Below, piece by piece: positions 24,558 to 33,555 of a DNA stretch of 64,000 bases. This DNA is from SLFH01 sp050486265 (GTDB lineage: Bacteria; Planctomycetota; Phycisphaerae; Phycisphaerales; UBA1924). Each line of letters opens with the position of its first letter. The stretch's first letter is position 1. Both the position numbers and the translations under genes were made by a program. Location of the stretch: the NCBI GenBank assembly GCA_050486265.1, contig JBJHCY010000004.1, positions 62,001 through 126,000 on the forward strand. The letters are read 5' to 3'. Below the pieces are notes generated by a model. The model worked only from the letters and a program-made list of their open reading frames with translations, was not told the origin of the DNA and searched no databases.

Positions 24558-27473
24558 TTACGGGCAGCCGTCGGCGAAGGCGGAGAGGAAGGCGAAGAAG
24601 TCGTCGGCGTCGATCAAGCCGTCGTTGTTGAAGTCGGCGATCGGATCGCCGGCGGCAAAGAGCTGGAGGAAGAGGAAGAAGTCGTCTGCGTCGACGACGC
24701 CGTCGCTGTTGAGGTCCGCCGGGCAGGCCGGCGCCGCGGGCTGGAACTCGTGCGCGCCCATGTCGATGATTGGCGCCTCGCCGACGCCGGTGTTGGGCGT
24801 GGAGGGGTCGTCGAAGAATCGGTCGGCGCCCGCGAAGTCGAGGTCGCGGCCCTCTGCGGCGAAGGTGTTTGCGCCCGCGTCGATGCCGGGCGAGCCCGGG
24901 GCGAGGGCGAGGTCTTCGTCGCCGGTGCCGGGCACGCCGTCGGGCCCGAAGCGGTCGACGAAGGCCGGCTGGGCGTTGATGTTTCCGGGGCCGGAGTACC
25001 CGCCGGTGACGAGGGAGTAGCGGACCTGCTTGGTCCCGAGCGAGCCCTCGGTGATGTTCTGCGGGGTGTTGAAGGCGAAGATCGAGTTGTCGGCGACGAA
25101 GTTTGTGTTCCAGGCGCGGAGGGCGCCGCCGTTGTTCGAAGCGGTGTTGTCGACGAATGTGGAGTTGACGAAGCGGTGGGTGGAGTCGGCGCGTGTGACA
25201 TAGGCTGCGCCGCCGAGGTTTGTGGATTGGTTTCCGGTGAAGACGCTGTTGGAGACGAGCGTGGAGCCCTGCTCTGCGTAATAGGCGCCGCCGAGGCGGC
25301 CGGTGTTGCCGGCGAAGCTGACGCGGTCGGCCTCGAGGTCGCTCTGGTTGAAGGCGAGGGCGCCCCCGTCGAGGGCGGCGGTATTGGCGATGAACCAGGA
25401 CCGCTCGATGGTGACTCCCGAGCGGAGTGCGCGGATGCCTGCGCCCTGCGAGGCGGCGAGGTTGTCGCGGATGACCGAGTCTTCGACCACCACGCCGATC
25501 GCGTCGCGCAGGTAGAGGGCCGCGCCGAAGTCTGCGGCGTTGTCCTCGATGGTGGTGTTTCGGACGGTGACCGAGGCGCCGCCGTCGACCCTGACGGCGC
25601 CGCCGAGGTTCTGACCGAACTCCGATCCGTCGGCGTTGCCGCCCCGGATGGTGAAGCCGTCGATCAGGGTGTCGGACCCGCTGCCGGGCTCGATTGTGAC
25701 GACGGTGTAGACATTGTCTTGGCGGTTGGTGAAGTTGGGCCCGTCGTCTCCGAGGCGGTCGCCGGAGAGGACGGTGGGGTAGAGCGTCGGGTCGCGGTCT
25801 TCGATGGAAGTCTCGAAGCCGCCGAATCCGCCGATGAGGCGGTCGCCGTTGCTGAGGTTGAAGGTCGCGGCCCTGGGGTCGCCCGGGGCGTTGGGGACAT
25901 ATGTACCCGCGGCGACCCAGATCTCTCTGGGGATGTCGCAGCGTCCGCGCGGCGTGCCGAGGAGGCTGTTGAGGTCGTTGTATGCGGTGGCCCACGACTT
26001 TCCGTCGCCGCCGGGGGGCGCGGATGCGTCGACGAAGACGGGCACCTCGCATTCGTCGAGGATGCAGTTGTTGTTCATGTCGAGGGAGGGGTTCTGAGCG
26101 ATCTCCTCGAAGTCGTCGATGCCGTTGTTGTTGCAGTCGGTGCCGCCGGTGAGCCGGAACTGTGAGATCGACTCTCTGGTGTTGTTGATGGCCCGGACAT
26201 TGTCAGCCAGGCTGGCGCCGGTGGGCGTGCCCTGGAAGCTGACATCGGGGTTGCTGAAGCGCGGGACGCGTGCGCCGGGCGAGTAGGCCATCACGGTGCG
26301 GTAGAGCACGCCGTCGGTCCCGGTGAAGCGCCACCCGAAGCCGTAGGAGAAGACGCTGGAGTTGGCGTTGTCGGCGTCGTGTGCGCAGCCCTGGTTGTGG
26401 CCGACCTCGTGGGCGAAGGTGAGGTTGCCGACGGCGCAGGACCAGCGAGTGACGCTGAAGCCGGAGGCCGCGTTGAAGGGCGCGAGGTAGGCGACGCCGC
26501 AGGAGCCGCCGGTGTCGGTGATGAGCGCGACGAGGTCGGCGCGGTACCGGTTTCTGAGCGGGTGGACCTCGTCCATGTAGCCGTTGTTGACCCCGCGGAT
26601 GCGGCTGAGGTGGTTGCTGTTGGTGCCGCCCGACTCGTCGTAATCGGTGAAGTGGGTGTAGACGAGGTTGAGGCGGGTGTTGATCTCGCTGGGGTCGTAC
26701 GCGTCGTTGGTGGCGTCGACGGCGGCGCGGATCAGGGCCCGGATGTCGGCGTCGGAGCCGGCGGCTGCGCGTGCCGCGGGCGTGTACGCGATCAGCATGT
26801 CGATCACCGATCCGTCGTCGGTGCAGAGCGGCGTGCAGGCGCTCATCGGCGTTACGAAGCGATGGAGACCCCGATCGTCGGAGATCGGGAGCGGCGCGGC
26901 GGTCTCAGACTGTTCGACCTCGGGCGCGGGATCGACGCCGGGGGCGGGGGCCTGGCCGATGGCTCCCGGGGGCATCTCGACATGCTCGGGGCCGACGCCG
27001 CAGGGATCGAAGCCCTCGGGGTTCAGCTCGAGCACGGAGAAGATCTTCTGGCCGTCGTTGTCGCGTTCGTGGGACCATCGGACCTCGAAGGTTCCGACGC
27101 CGGGCGCCCAGACGGCGCCGAAGAAGCCGTCGGAGTACTGCGCGAAGACGAACGAGCCGCCCTCGATGTCGGTGAGCCGGCCGCCCCAGCTCGCGTCCTC
27201 GTGCCCGCGCCGGTCTGCGCGGGTGATGCGGGCGTTGAGGGTGAGATCGGCGTTGACGGGGATCTGGATTGTGCCGTCGGTCCGGCCCGCCTCGAACTCG
27301 AGGATCGGGCCGAGGTCGATTGTGGCGAACCAGGCGTCGGCGACCTCCGGTCGCGGCTCCAGAGCCACCCCGGGGGCTTGGCGGAAGACGGGTCCGGCGC
27401 CCAGCGCCTGGCCTGCGGCCCCGGCGATCACGGCGGCCAGCAGCGTGAGTCTGCGATTGGTCTTGCTGTTCAT
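24558..27473 (-). CDS. Dockerin-tailed secreted zinc metalloprotease with beta-helix/choice-of-anchor domain
   Basis: 971 residues. The signal peptide ends in AGQALGA. Residues 220-425 are a reprolysin/metzincin-type protease: HEVGHNQGCAHD (zinc ligands H355, H359, H365 and catalytic E356) and Met-turn TVMAYSPG. Then come DCNNNGIDDFEEI and a parallel beta-helix region (about 480-880) with phrases such as NTTIEDNAADFGAALYLRD and NSTFVDNTASNNGGALRAW, closed by a choice-of-anchor-like segment (APGSPGIDAGANTF, IDMGAHEF). The tail is a GC-type dockerin (DLNSDGVVDADDFF, then DFNNDGLIDADDFF) ending DGCP. The role is probably extracellular protein degradation or processing of surface proteins. The ribosome site is weak (GCGAGAAAC). 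Confidence 0.88.
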   Translation of the reverse strand: MNSKTNRRLTLLAAVIAGAAGQALGAGPVFRQAPGVALEPRPEVADAWFATIDLGPILEFEAGRTDGTIQIPVNADLTLNARITRADRRGHEDASWGGRLTDIEGGSFVFAQYSDGFFGAVWAPGVGTFEVRWSHERDNDGQKIFSVLELNPEGFDPCGVGPEHVEMPPGAIGQAPAPGVDPAPEVEQSETAAPLPISDDRGLHRFVTPMSACTPLCTDDGSVIDMLIAYTPAARAAAGSDADIRALIRAAVDATNDAYDPSEINTRLNLVYTHFTDYDESGGTNSNHLSRIRGVNNGYMDEVHPLRNRYRADLVALITDTGGSCGVAYLAPFNAASGFSVTRWSCAVGNLTFAHEVGHNQGCAHDADNANSSVFSYGFGWRFTGTDGVLYRTVMAYSPGARVPRFSNPDVSFQGTPTGASLADNVRAINNTRESISQFRLTGGTDCNNNGIDDFEEIAQNPSLDMNNNCILDECEVPVFVDASAPPGGDGKSWATAYNDLNSLLGTPRGRCDIPREIWVAAGTYVPNAPGDPRAATFNLSNGDRLIGGFGGFETSIEDRDPTLYPTVLSGDRLGDDGPNFTNRQDNVYTVVTIEPGSGSDTLIDGFTIRGGNADGSEFGQNLGGAVRVDGGASVTVRNTTIEDNAADFGAALYLRDAIGVVVEDSVIRDNLAASQGAGIRALRSGVTIERSWFIANTAALDGGALAFNQSDLEADRVSFAGNTGRLGGAYYAEQGSTLVSNSVFTGNQSTNLGGAAYVTRADSTHRFVNSTFVDNTASNNGGALRAWNTNFVADNSIFAFNTPQNITEGSLGTKQVRYSLVTGGYSGPGNINAQPAFVDRFGPDGVPGTGDEDLALAPGSPGIDAGANTFAAEGRDLDFAGADRFFDDPSTPNTGVGEAPIIDMGAHEFQPAAPACPADLNSDGVVDADDFFLFLQLFAAGDPIADFNNDGLIDADDFFAFLSAFADGCP

Positions 27474-27763
27474 GTTTCTCGCTGGTACCGGTGAGAGGAT
27501 GATCTGGTCGCTTGCAGACGGCGCGATCGCGCCGACACTCCGACACCCCGGTGACCCGATCGGTTGCTAGACACTACGCAATCGAACGGGATCGGTTGCA
27601 CCCGGCGATGGGGCTGCCGGTCCCGCGGGCGTTGCGGCCTGCACAGGCTTGCAACAGAGTCCGCACGAGCGTTCTGCGCGGCTTCGATCGCGGTTATATG
27701 TAGGTTCGTGCGTGTCTTTCGTTCGTTGGGCGCGGCGTTGCGTGTTGGCGGGAGGGGATGCAT
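27474..27763. other. Upstream region of the metalloprotease gene
   Basis: 290 bases with no gene and no convincing promoter; a TATATAACC-like stretch on the minus strand near 27700 is the only AT-rich site. Confidence 0.4.
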
Positions 27764-27799
27764 AAAAAACGCCCCCGCCGGAAAGACCCGGCGGGGGCG
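27764..27799 (-). terminator. Intrinsic terminator
   Basis: A 12-bp stem (27770-27781 with 27788-27799) and six T on the minus strand, 35 bases after the stop at 27834. Confidence 0.92.
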
Positions 27800-27833
27800 G
27801 TGGTGACTCAGAAGCGATCGGTTCGACGAGCGA

Positions 27834-30749
27834 TCAGCAGCCGGCGGCGAAGGCGGAGAGGAAGGCGAAGAAGTCGTCGGCGTCGATCACGCCGTCGTTG
27901 TTGAAGTCGGCGCGGGGGTCACCGGCGGCGAAGAGGCTGAGGAAGAGGAAGAAGTCGTCTGCGTCGACGACGCCGTCGTTGTTGAGGTCTGGCGGGCAGG
28001 TCGGCGCGCCGGCGGTCTCTTCGATGGCGCCCATGTTGATGGCGGCGCCGACGATGCGGGTGCCGCCGAGGTAGTCGGTGGTGGCGCTGGAGAGGGCGTT
28101 GTAGGCGGAATTGCTGCCGGCGTCGACGGCGGGCGAGCCCGGCGCGACGCGGAAGTCACCGCCTGCGGCGTTGGCGAACTGCGGGTCGCTGTCGACATTG
28201 CTTGCGGCGTAGGTGAGCGTGCTGGGCGCGATGACGGCGACATTGGTCTCGCCGCCGCGGATGAGCGAGAACTCGATCGAGACATTCGAGCCCTGCTGGG
28301 CCTGGATGTCGGGGAGCGTCGCGGCGTCGGCCGCATCGTTCCAGACGATGGAGTTGATGATGCGGTTGTCCTGACCGCCGATCTCGTCGGGGTCCATGAA
28401 GATGGCGGCCTGGGGCGCGCCGAGGCGGTTGCCCAGCTCGTCGAAGGCGCCGTTGTTGGCGAGGGTGGAGTTGAGGATGGTCATCTCGCCGAAGACGCTG
28501 GCGGCTGCCGCCGCGGCGTTCTCGGAGGTGTTGTCGGCGAGGAGGCTGTTGACCAGGAGGACCTGGCCGTCGGCGCCGGAGAGGACGGCGCCGAAGTCTC
28601 CGGCGGCGTTGTCGAAGAAGCCGCCCGCGGTGACCTCGCCCTGGGCGTTGATGATGCCGAAGGCCGAGCCGGAGCCGAGCGAGGAGTTGCCGATGAACAT
28701 GTCGTTGTTGGAGACGAGGGTGGTGTTGGTCGAGGCGCGGAGGGCGGCTGAGAGGCCCGAGTTGCCTTCGTAGGTGTTGTTGGCGCTGATGACGGTCACG
28801 GCGCCGTTGACGGCGTTGCCCTGGATGTTGATGGCGGTGCCGAGGTCGGCCTCGTTGTTGATGAAGGAGCTGCCGACGATGTTGAGGGCGGTCTGCTCGT
28901 TCTCACCGTTGATGACGGAGATCGCCGAGCCGAAGCTGAGCGAGTCGGGCAGGCTGGCGAGGGCGGTGTTGGAGTCGAAGGTGCAGTTGTTGATGTTGAG
29001 CTCACCGGCGCCGCCGTGGAGGATCGCGCCGCCGGCGCCCTGGCCTGCGGTGTTGACGCCGAGGGAGTCGTTGCCCTGGAAGAGGTCGCCGGAGAAGGTC
29101 AGTGTGTGGTCGCCGAGGTCGTCGCCGCTGGCGGAGACTGCGCCGCCCTGGGACTGGGAGACATTGTTCCGCCAGGTGTTGCCGGAGAAGCTGAACTCGC
29201 CGTTGCCCTGGTTGCTGAAGATCTGCAGGCCGGCGCCGACGGAGGAGACATCGTTGTCCTCGAAGAGGCTGTCGGTGACGGTGGCGCCGGTGCTGCCGAA
29301 GAAGCGGAGGCCCGCGCCGGCGAGGCCGATGTTGTTGGTGAAGGTGCTGTTATCGACCTCGATGATGGCGAAGTTTCCGACGCCGGCCGCCCGGGTGGCC
29401 TGGGCGCCGATGCCGGCGCCGATGTCGGCGTTGTTGCCGTCGAAGAGGCAGTCGTTGAAGGTCAGGGTAACCGGGATGTCGGCGTCGGCCGTGGAGACGA
29501 CATAGACGGCGCCGCCGAAGGTGGTGCCGGTCGGTGCGACGAAGAAGTGGTTGCGGAACTCGACACCTTCGAAGGTGAGGTTGACATTGGTGCCGATGAC
29601 CAGGTGGCCGGCGCCGGCGCCGCTGTTGATGCGGTTGCCGCTGACGAGGCCGCCGGTGATGGTGCCGGAGGTGTGGCTGCCGAGCTGGGCGCCGCCGGTC
29701 TGGTTGTTGCCGTAGTTGTCGATCATGTCGACATTGGTGAAGGTGAGGGTGCAGGGGATGGTGGCGCCGCCGATGGTGGACATCGCGGCGCCGATGCCGC
29801 CGGCGCCGGTGTTGATGTCGCCGACCTGGTTGTCGCGGATCTCGACATCGGTCCAGACATGGTCGCCGGCGGCGAGGGAGGTCGCGCCGCCGAAGGTGTT
29901 CACGCCCGGGGTGCCGAGCACATTGTTGTTGACAATGGTGACATTGGTGAGGGCCGAGTCGGTGATGAAGAAGTCGAACGCGGCGCCCTCGCCGACGGAC
30001 TCGTTGTTCTGGAAGGTGACATCGGTGAGGGTGACCAGGCCGGCGCTGGCGGTCTGGATGCCGCCGCCGAAGGCCGAGATGGCGCGATTGTTCTGGAAGA
30101 CGGTGTTGCCGGAGACGGTGAGCGCTGCGTCCGCGGTGAGGTCGATGGCGCCGCCGCCGGCGGCCTCGTTGTTCTGGAAGGTGCTGCCGCTGATGTTGAC
30201 GACGGCGTTCTGGGTCGCGGCGATGGCGCCGCCGACATCGAGCACTTCGTTGTTCTGGAAAGTGCTGTCGTTGGCGTTGAAGGTGGCGCCGCTGACGAAG
30301 ACGGCGCCGCCCTCGAAGAAGGCGAAGGAGTTGTCGAAAGTGACATCGTTGGCGGTGACGGTCGAGCCGCCGGTGATGAAGAGGGTGCCGCCCTCGTCGT
30401 CGAAGGCGGTGTCGCCGTTGGTGAAGGTGATGTTGTTGAGGGTGATGTTCTCGCCGCCGGTGATGCTCATCGCCCGGCCCTGGGTGGCGAGGTCGACAAC
30501 GACGACGCCGAGGCCGGTGATGGTCAGGTCCTTGCCCGCGGGCGAGACGCCGACCCAGCCCGAGCCGGAGTAGCTGCCGGCGTCGATGGTGATCGTCTGG
30601 CCGCTGGTGGCCTGCGAGACGGCCGTCGCCAGGTCGGGGGCGTTGGCGGGAATGTTGATCTGGGCCGAAGCCTGGCCGGCGAGCAAAGCGATCGCCAGCG
30701 CACCGAATCCGATGCCCGCCTTGCGGGACTTCTCTGCACGAATCTTCAT
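27834..30749 (-). CDS. Dockerin-tailed giant parallel beta-helix protein
   Basis: 971 residues. The ATG at 30749 has AGGGAGA upstream and opens a signal peptide ending in LLAGQASAQ. Almost the whole mature chain is repeats of 22-25 residues of the type DSTFQNNEVLDVGGAIAAT and NNCTFDSNTALAS, the polymorphic outer-membrane/right-handed beta-helix pattern with Asn ladders. A choice-of-anchor-like end (APGSPAVDAGSNSAYN, INMGAIEE) precedes the dockerin (DLNNDGVVDADDFF, then DFNNDGVIDADDFF, AAGC). There are no active-site residues for a polysaccharide lyase that I can assign; adhesin or structural surface protein is the best guess. Confidence 0.87.
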   Translation of the reverse strand: MKIRAEKSRKAGIGFGALAIALLAGQASAQINIPANAPDLATAVSQATSGQTITIDAGSYSGSGWVGVSPAGKDLTITGLGVVVVDLATQGRAMSITGGENITLNNITFTNGDTAFDDEGGTLFITGGSTVTANDVTFDNSFAFFEGGAVFVSGATFNANDSTFQNNEVLDVGGAIAATQNAVVNISGSTFQNNEAAGGGAIDLTADAALTVSGNTVFQNNRAISAFGGGIQTASAGLVTLTDVTFQNNESVGEGAAFDFFITDSALTNVTIVNNNVLGTPGVNTFGGATSLAAGDHVWTDVEIRDNQVGDINTGAGGIGAAMSTIGGATIPCTLTFTNVDMIDNYGNNQTGGAQLGSHTSGTITGGLVSGNRINSGAGAGHLVIGTNVNLTFEGVEFRNHFFVAPTGTTFGGAVYVVSTADADIPVTLTFNDCLFDGNNADIGAGIGAQATRAAGVGNFAIIEVDNSTFTNNIGLAGAGLRFFGSTGATVTDSLFEDNDVSSVGAGLQIFSNQGNGEFSFSGNTWRNNVSQSQGGAVSASGDDLGDHTLTFSGDLFQGNDSLGVNTAGQGAGGAILHGGAGELNINNCTFDSNTALASLPDSLSFGSAISVINGENEQTALNIVGSSFINNEADLGTAINIQGNAVNGAVTVISANNTYEGNSGLSAALRASTNTTLVSNNDMFIGNSSLGSGSAFGIINAQGEVTAGGFFDNAAGDFGAVLSGADGQVLLVNSLLADNTSENAAAAAASVFGEMTILNSTLANNGAFDELGNRLGAPQAAIFMDPDEIGGQDNRIINSIVWNDAADAATLPDIQAQQGSNVSIEFSLIRGGETNVAVIAPSTLTYAASNVDSDPQFANAAGGDFRVAPGSPAVDAGSNSAYNALSSATTDYLGGTRIVGAAINMGAIEETAGAPTCPPDLNNDGVVDADDFFLFLSLFAAGDPRADFNNDGVIDADDFFAFLSAFAAGC

Positions 30750-30960
30750 GATCTGATTCTCCCTGAAAACTCCGAGGTCATACACACAGAACTGGACCCG
30801 AGCGGTCCTTCCCCCCACGCGCTGAACCGATCTCACACTATGACCGGAAGCCGGGCCTAATGCAAGGGGTTCTGGCCGCACGATCGCGAATCTTTCCCAC
30901 AAGCACCCGAACCGAAGGTTCGAGAATGCTGCGGGGCGGCCCACAAGGTCCAATAACTAT

Positions 30961-31839
30961 TCACCCGCAACCCGCCGCAAAGAGAGACAAAAATGTAAAG
31001 AAATCCTCCGCGTCGATCACCCCGTCGGGGACCATGTAGTCCTGCGACGCCGGAGAAGACGAACCGGAGATGTCCGCCCCCGGATCGCCGGCGGCGAAGA
31101 GGCCGAGGAAGGCGAAGAAGTCCTCCGCGTCGACGATCCCGTCGGGGACGAGGTAAGACGGGCTCGATGGGCTCGACGAGCCGGTGATGTCCACGGCGCA
31201 GGCGATGCCGCGAGCGACCACCACGCTGTCGACGCTCAGCGTTCCGTTCGATGGGTTGTCCGGGTCGAGTGGCATGGCCATCGAGAAGGTGGCGGTGAAG
31301 GTCACCACGCCGCCCTCGATGGTCAGCACCCCCTCGAACGATTCGATCTGCGTGGGGTCTGAATCGGCGAGGTCGATGGTGTCGGTGCAGGGCTGACCGC
31401 CGAGGAGGGTGCACGCGGCGCCGGTGACGGTGTAGGCGGCTGTTCCCTCCGCGGCGCTGGTGACATCGGCGAATGCGACCTCGCCTCCGGGCCCGATGCT
31501 CGCCGGCTGCGGCGGGGGTGGCACGAAGTAAAACACCGCGTCGCTGATGGTCGCGGTGAAGCCGCCGACCAGGAAGGCCGAGTCCTGCAGGTGCAGGTCG
31601 TCGTCGACGACCAGGCGGAACGCGTGCAGCCCGGTCTGGCCGGGGGCGCTGACCGAATCGAGGTCGATGCGGAGGAAGCCGCTGAGCGAGGATGTGTCGG
31701 CGTCGCTGAGCACGCCGCCGCCGATCACGATCCCGACCTCGACGCTCGAGAGAGCGCTGTCGACCTCGAGGAGGACGGGGGTCGCGTTCGCCGCGGCGGT
31801 CAGAGCGCTCGCGCAGATCGCGGGGATGACAGACTTCAT
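30961..31839 (-). CDS. Dockerin-tailed secreted protein with expanded calcium loops
   Basis: 292 residues. GAGAGG lies upstream, and the signal peptide ends in LTAAANA. The body (25-215) is a beta-rich domain (LRIDLDSVSAPGQTGLHAF, FYFVPPPPQPASIGPGGE) of unknown family. The tail is an unusual dockerin: between the first and later ligands of each loop lie about 15 extra residues (ITGSSSPSSPSYLVPDGIVD and ISGSSSPASQDYMVPDGVID), followed by AEDFF. The chain ends AAGCG. The layout is otherwise that of the neighbours, so it probably belongs to the same anchoring class. Confidence 0.82.
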   Translation of the reverse strand: MKSVIPAICASALTAAANATPVLLEVDSALSSVEVGIVIGGGVLSDADTSSLSGFLRIDLDSVSAPGQTGLHAFRLVVDDDLHLQDSAFLVGGFTATISDAVFYFVPPPPQPASIGPGGEVAFADVTSAAEGTAAYTVTGAACTLLGGQPCTDTIDLADSDPTQIESFEGVLTIEGGVVTFTATFSMAMPLDPDNPSNGTLSVDSVVVARGIACAVDITGSSSPSSPSYLVPDGIVDAEDFFAFLGLFAAGDPGADISGSSSPASQDYMVPDGVIDAEDFFTFLSLFAAGCG

Positions 31840-31966
31840 CGCGTGGGCCTCTCTTTCGAACGAGGAACAGGCAGTCTACCAGCGCGATGCGGGCGCACCA
31901 AGGCTCTCGCCGGCCGCATCGGTCGGCGTCGGTCCGGGAACCCGCGGATCGACGCGTTTCGCACGA

Positions 31967-32004
31967 GAAAGGGCGCGCCGTCCCGGGCCGGGAGGGCGCG
32001 CCCT
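31967..32004 (-). terminator. Probable intrinsic terminator
   Basis: A 10-bp stem AGGGCGCGCC/GGCGCGCCCT (31970-31979 with 31995-32004) with an inner hairpin; the minus-strand tail TTCTCG is only partly T-rich. Confidence 0.55.
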
Positions 32005-32033
32005 GTCGAGAGGTTCGGTTGCCGTGTCGTCGC

Positions 32034-33338
32034 TCAGCAGCCCGCGGCGAAGGCGGAAAGGAAGGCGAAGAAGTCGTCGGCGTCGATCACGCCGTCGTTG
32101 TTGAAGTCGGCGATCGGATCGCCCGCTGCGAACAAGCTCAGGAAGAGGAAGAAGTCGTCTGCGTCGACGACGCCGTCGCCGTTGAGGTCGGGCGGGCAGG
32201 TTGGCGCGTCGACAAACCAGGTGGCCATGCGTTCTGGGGCGCGTCCCCCGCTGGGGACGGCCGGGCCTGTGATGCCCGCGAAGGAGCCGGTGGGGTCGTA
32301 GGTCATCGAGATGAGGCCCATGTCGGGGCTGTTGAGGTCGTTCTTGTTGAGCATGAGGACGAGGTCGTCGCCGAAGGGCTGGATGTCGCCGACATCGCCG
32401 ATGTCGAAGGTGATGCCGGTGTCGACGATCTCGCCGGAGGTGGGGTCGACGAGGAAGGATCGGATGTTGCCGTTGGCGTGCCCGACATAGAGCACGCCGT
32501 CGTCGGGCCCGAAGCCGATCTGGTTGGGCGATCGGTCGGGCGTCTGGAAGAATCCGAAGCCCGCGGGGAAGAGCATGCCGGAAGTCTCGTCGACGAGGAA
32601 ACCGGCGATCTCATCGTTGATGCTGCCCCCTGCGACATAGAGCAGGCGCCCGTCGCTGGAGATGGCCGGGTCGAGCCCGTAGTTGGGGCCCAGCGGCAGC
32701 GAGTCGATGATGGTCGGCACGCCCGTGGTGGGGTTGATGAAGACGGTCTGGAGCGTGCCGCCTTGGAAGAGGACAGTGGTGTTGACATACAGCCACTGTC
32801 GCGAGGGGTGTATGGCCTTGACGGTCGAGAAAGAATCGAGTTGGACGAGGCCGAGCTGGCGCAGGCGGTCGTTGGGCCTGTCCCACTCGTAGGTGAAGAG
32901 GTAGTTGGGGTAGCTGGTGCTGGTGCGCGTGACCGCCAGGCGCGTGTCGCTGAGCCACTTGACCGAGAAGGCCGCGTTGGGCACCTGGTAACGGGCCTCT
33001 TCCGTGAGCGTCGCGTCGGGGTGGACGCGCAGGATCGTCAAGCGCTCGAACGGAGAGAGCGCCGTCACATGGGTCACCGCGAGGAACTCGCCGCTGGGGC
33101 TGATGTCGATCGAGTAGGCGTTCTCGCCGCCCTTGGTCGGCTCGCCGGGGTTGCGGCTGTCGGTGATGAACTGGTCGACCTTCACCGGACGCCCGTCGGG
33201 GTCGAAGGTGTATGAGGTGACCGAGCCTTCCAGGTTGCCGTTGTTGGCGACGAATACGGCTGGGATTTGCGACTGGGCCGAGGCCAGACCGGCTGCAGCC
33301 GATAGCAGCACGGCTGGGATTGCGCGAGCGATTCGCAT
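32034..33338 (-). CDS. Dockerin-tailed secreted lactonase-like beta-propeller
   Basis: 434 residues. The ATG at 33338 follows AGAAGG; the signal peptide ends in AAAGLASAQ. Blades recur about every 45-50 residues (YSIDISPSGEFLAVTHV, LDPAISSDGRLLYVAGGS, QIGFGPDDGVLYVGHANG), the pattern of the seven-bladed lactonase/YVTN propellers. Enzyme activity is not implied because many such propellers only bind. The tail is DLNGDGVVDADDFF, then DFNNDGVIDADDFF, AAGC. It is flanked by terminators on both sides, so it is a single-gene unit. Confidence 0.85.
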   Translation of the reverse strand: MRIARAIPAVLLSAAAGLASAQSQIPAVFVANNGNLEGSVTSYTFDPDGRPVKVDQFITDSRNPGEPTKGGENAYSIDISPSGEFLAVTHVTALSPFERLTILRVHPDATLTEEARYQVPNAAFSVKWLSDTRLAVTRTSTSYPNYLFTYEWDRPNDRLRQLGLVQLDSFSTVKAIHPSRQWLYVNTTVLFQGGTLQTVFINPTTGVPTIIDSLPLGPNYGLDPAISSDGRLLYVAGGSINDEIAGFLVDETSGMLFPAGFGFFQTPDRSPNQIGFGPDDGVLYVGHANGNIRSFLVDPTSGEIVDTGITFDIGDVGDIQPFGDDLVLMLNKNDLNSPDMGLISMTYDPTGSFAGITGPAVPSGGRAPERMATWFVDAPTCPPDLNGDGVVDADDFFLFLSLFAAGDPIADFNNDGVIDADDFFAFLSAFAAGC

Positions 33339-33498
33339 GCGTGTACCTTCTTTCTCTCTGTGCGGCGGCGGCACGGGGGGTTCGGTGCTTGTGCCCCGTC
33401 TTGCACATTGTCTCGCGCCCGCGGGTCCGAGGCAAGCCCCATCCGCCGGATCAGGGGGTTATTCGGTCCAATCCGATTCGTGGCTGCGGTTCCGGACA

Positions 33499-33528
33499 CG
33501 AAAAACCCCCGCCCGAAAGGGCGGGGGC
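33499..33528 (-). terminator. Intrinsic terminator
   Basis: A 9-bp stem CCCCCGCCC/GGGCGGGGG with GAAA loop (33506-33514, 33519-33527) and five T on the minus strand. Confidence 0.9.
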
Positions 33529-33555
33529 TCGAAGTAGTAGAAGTCTCTGGCTCGT

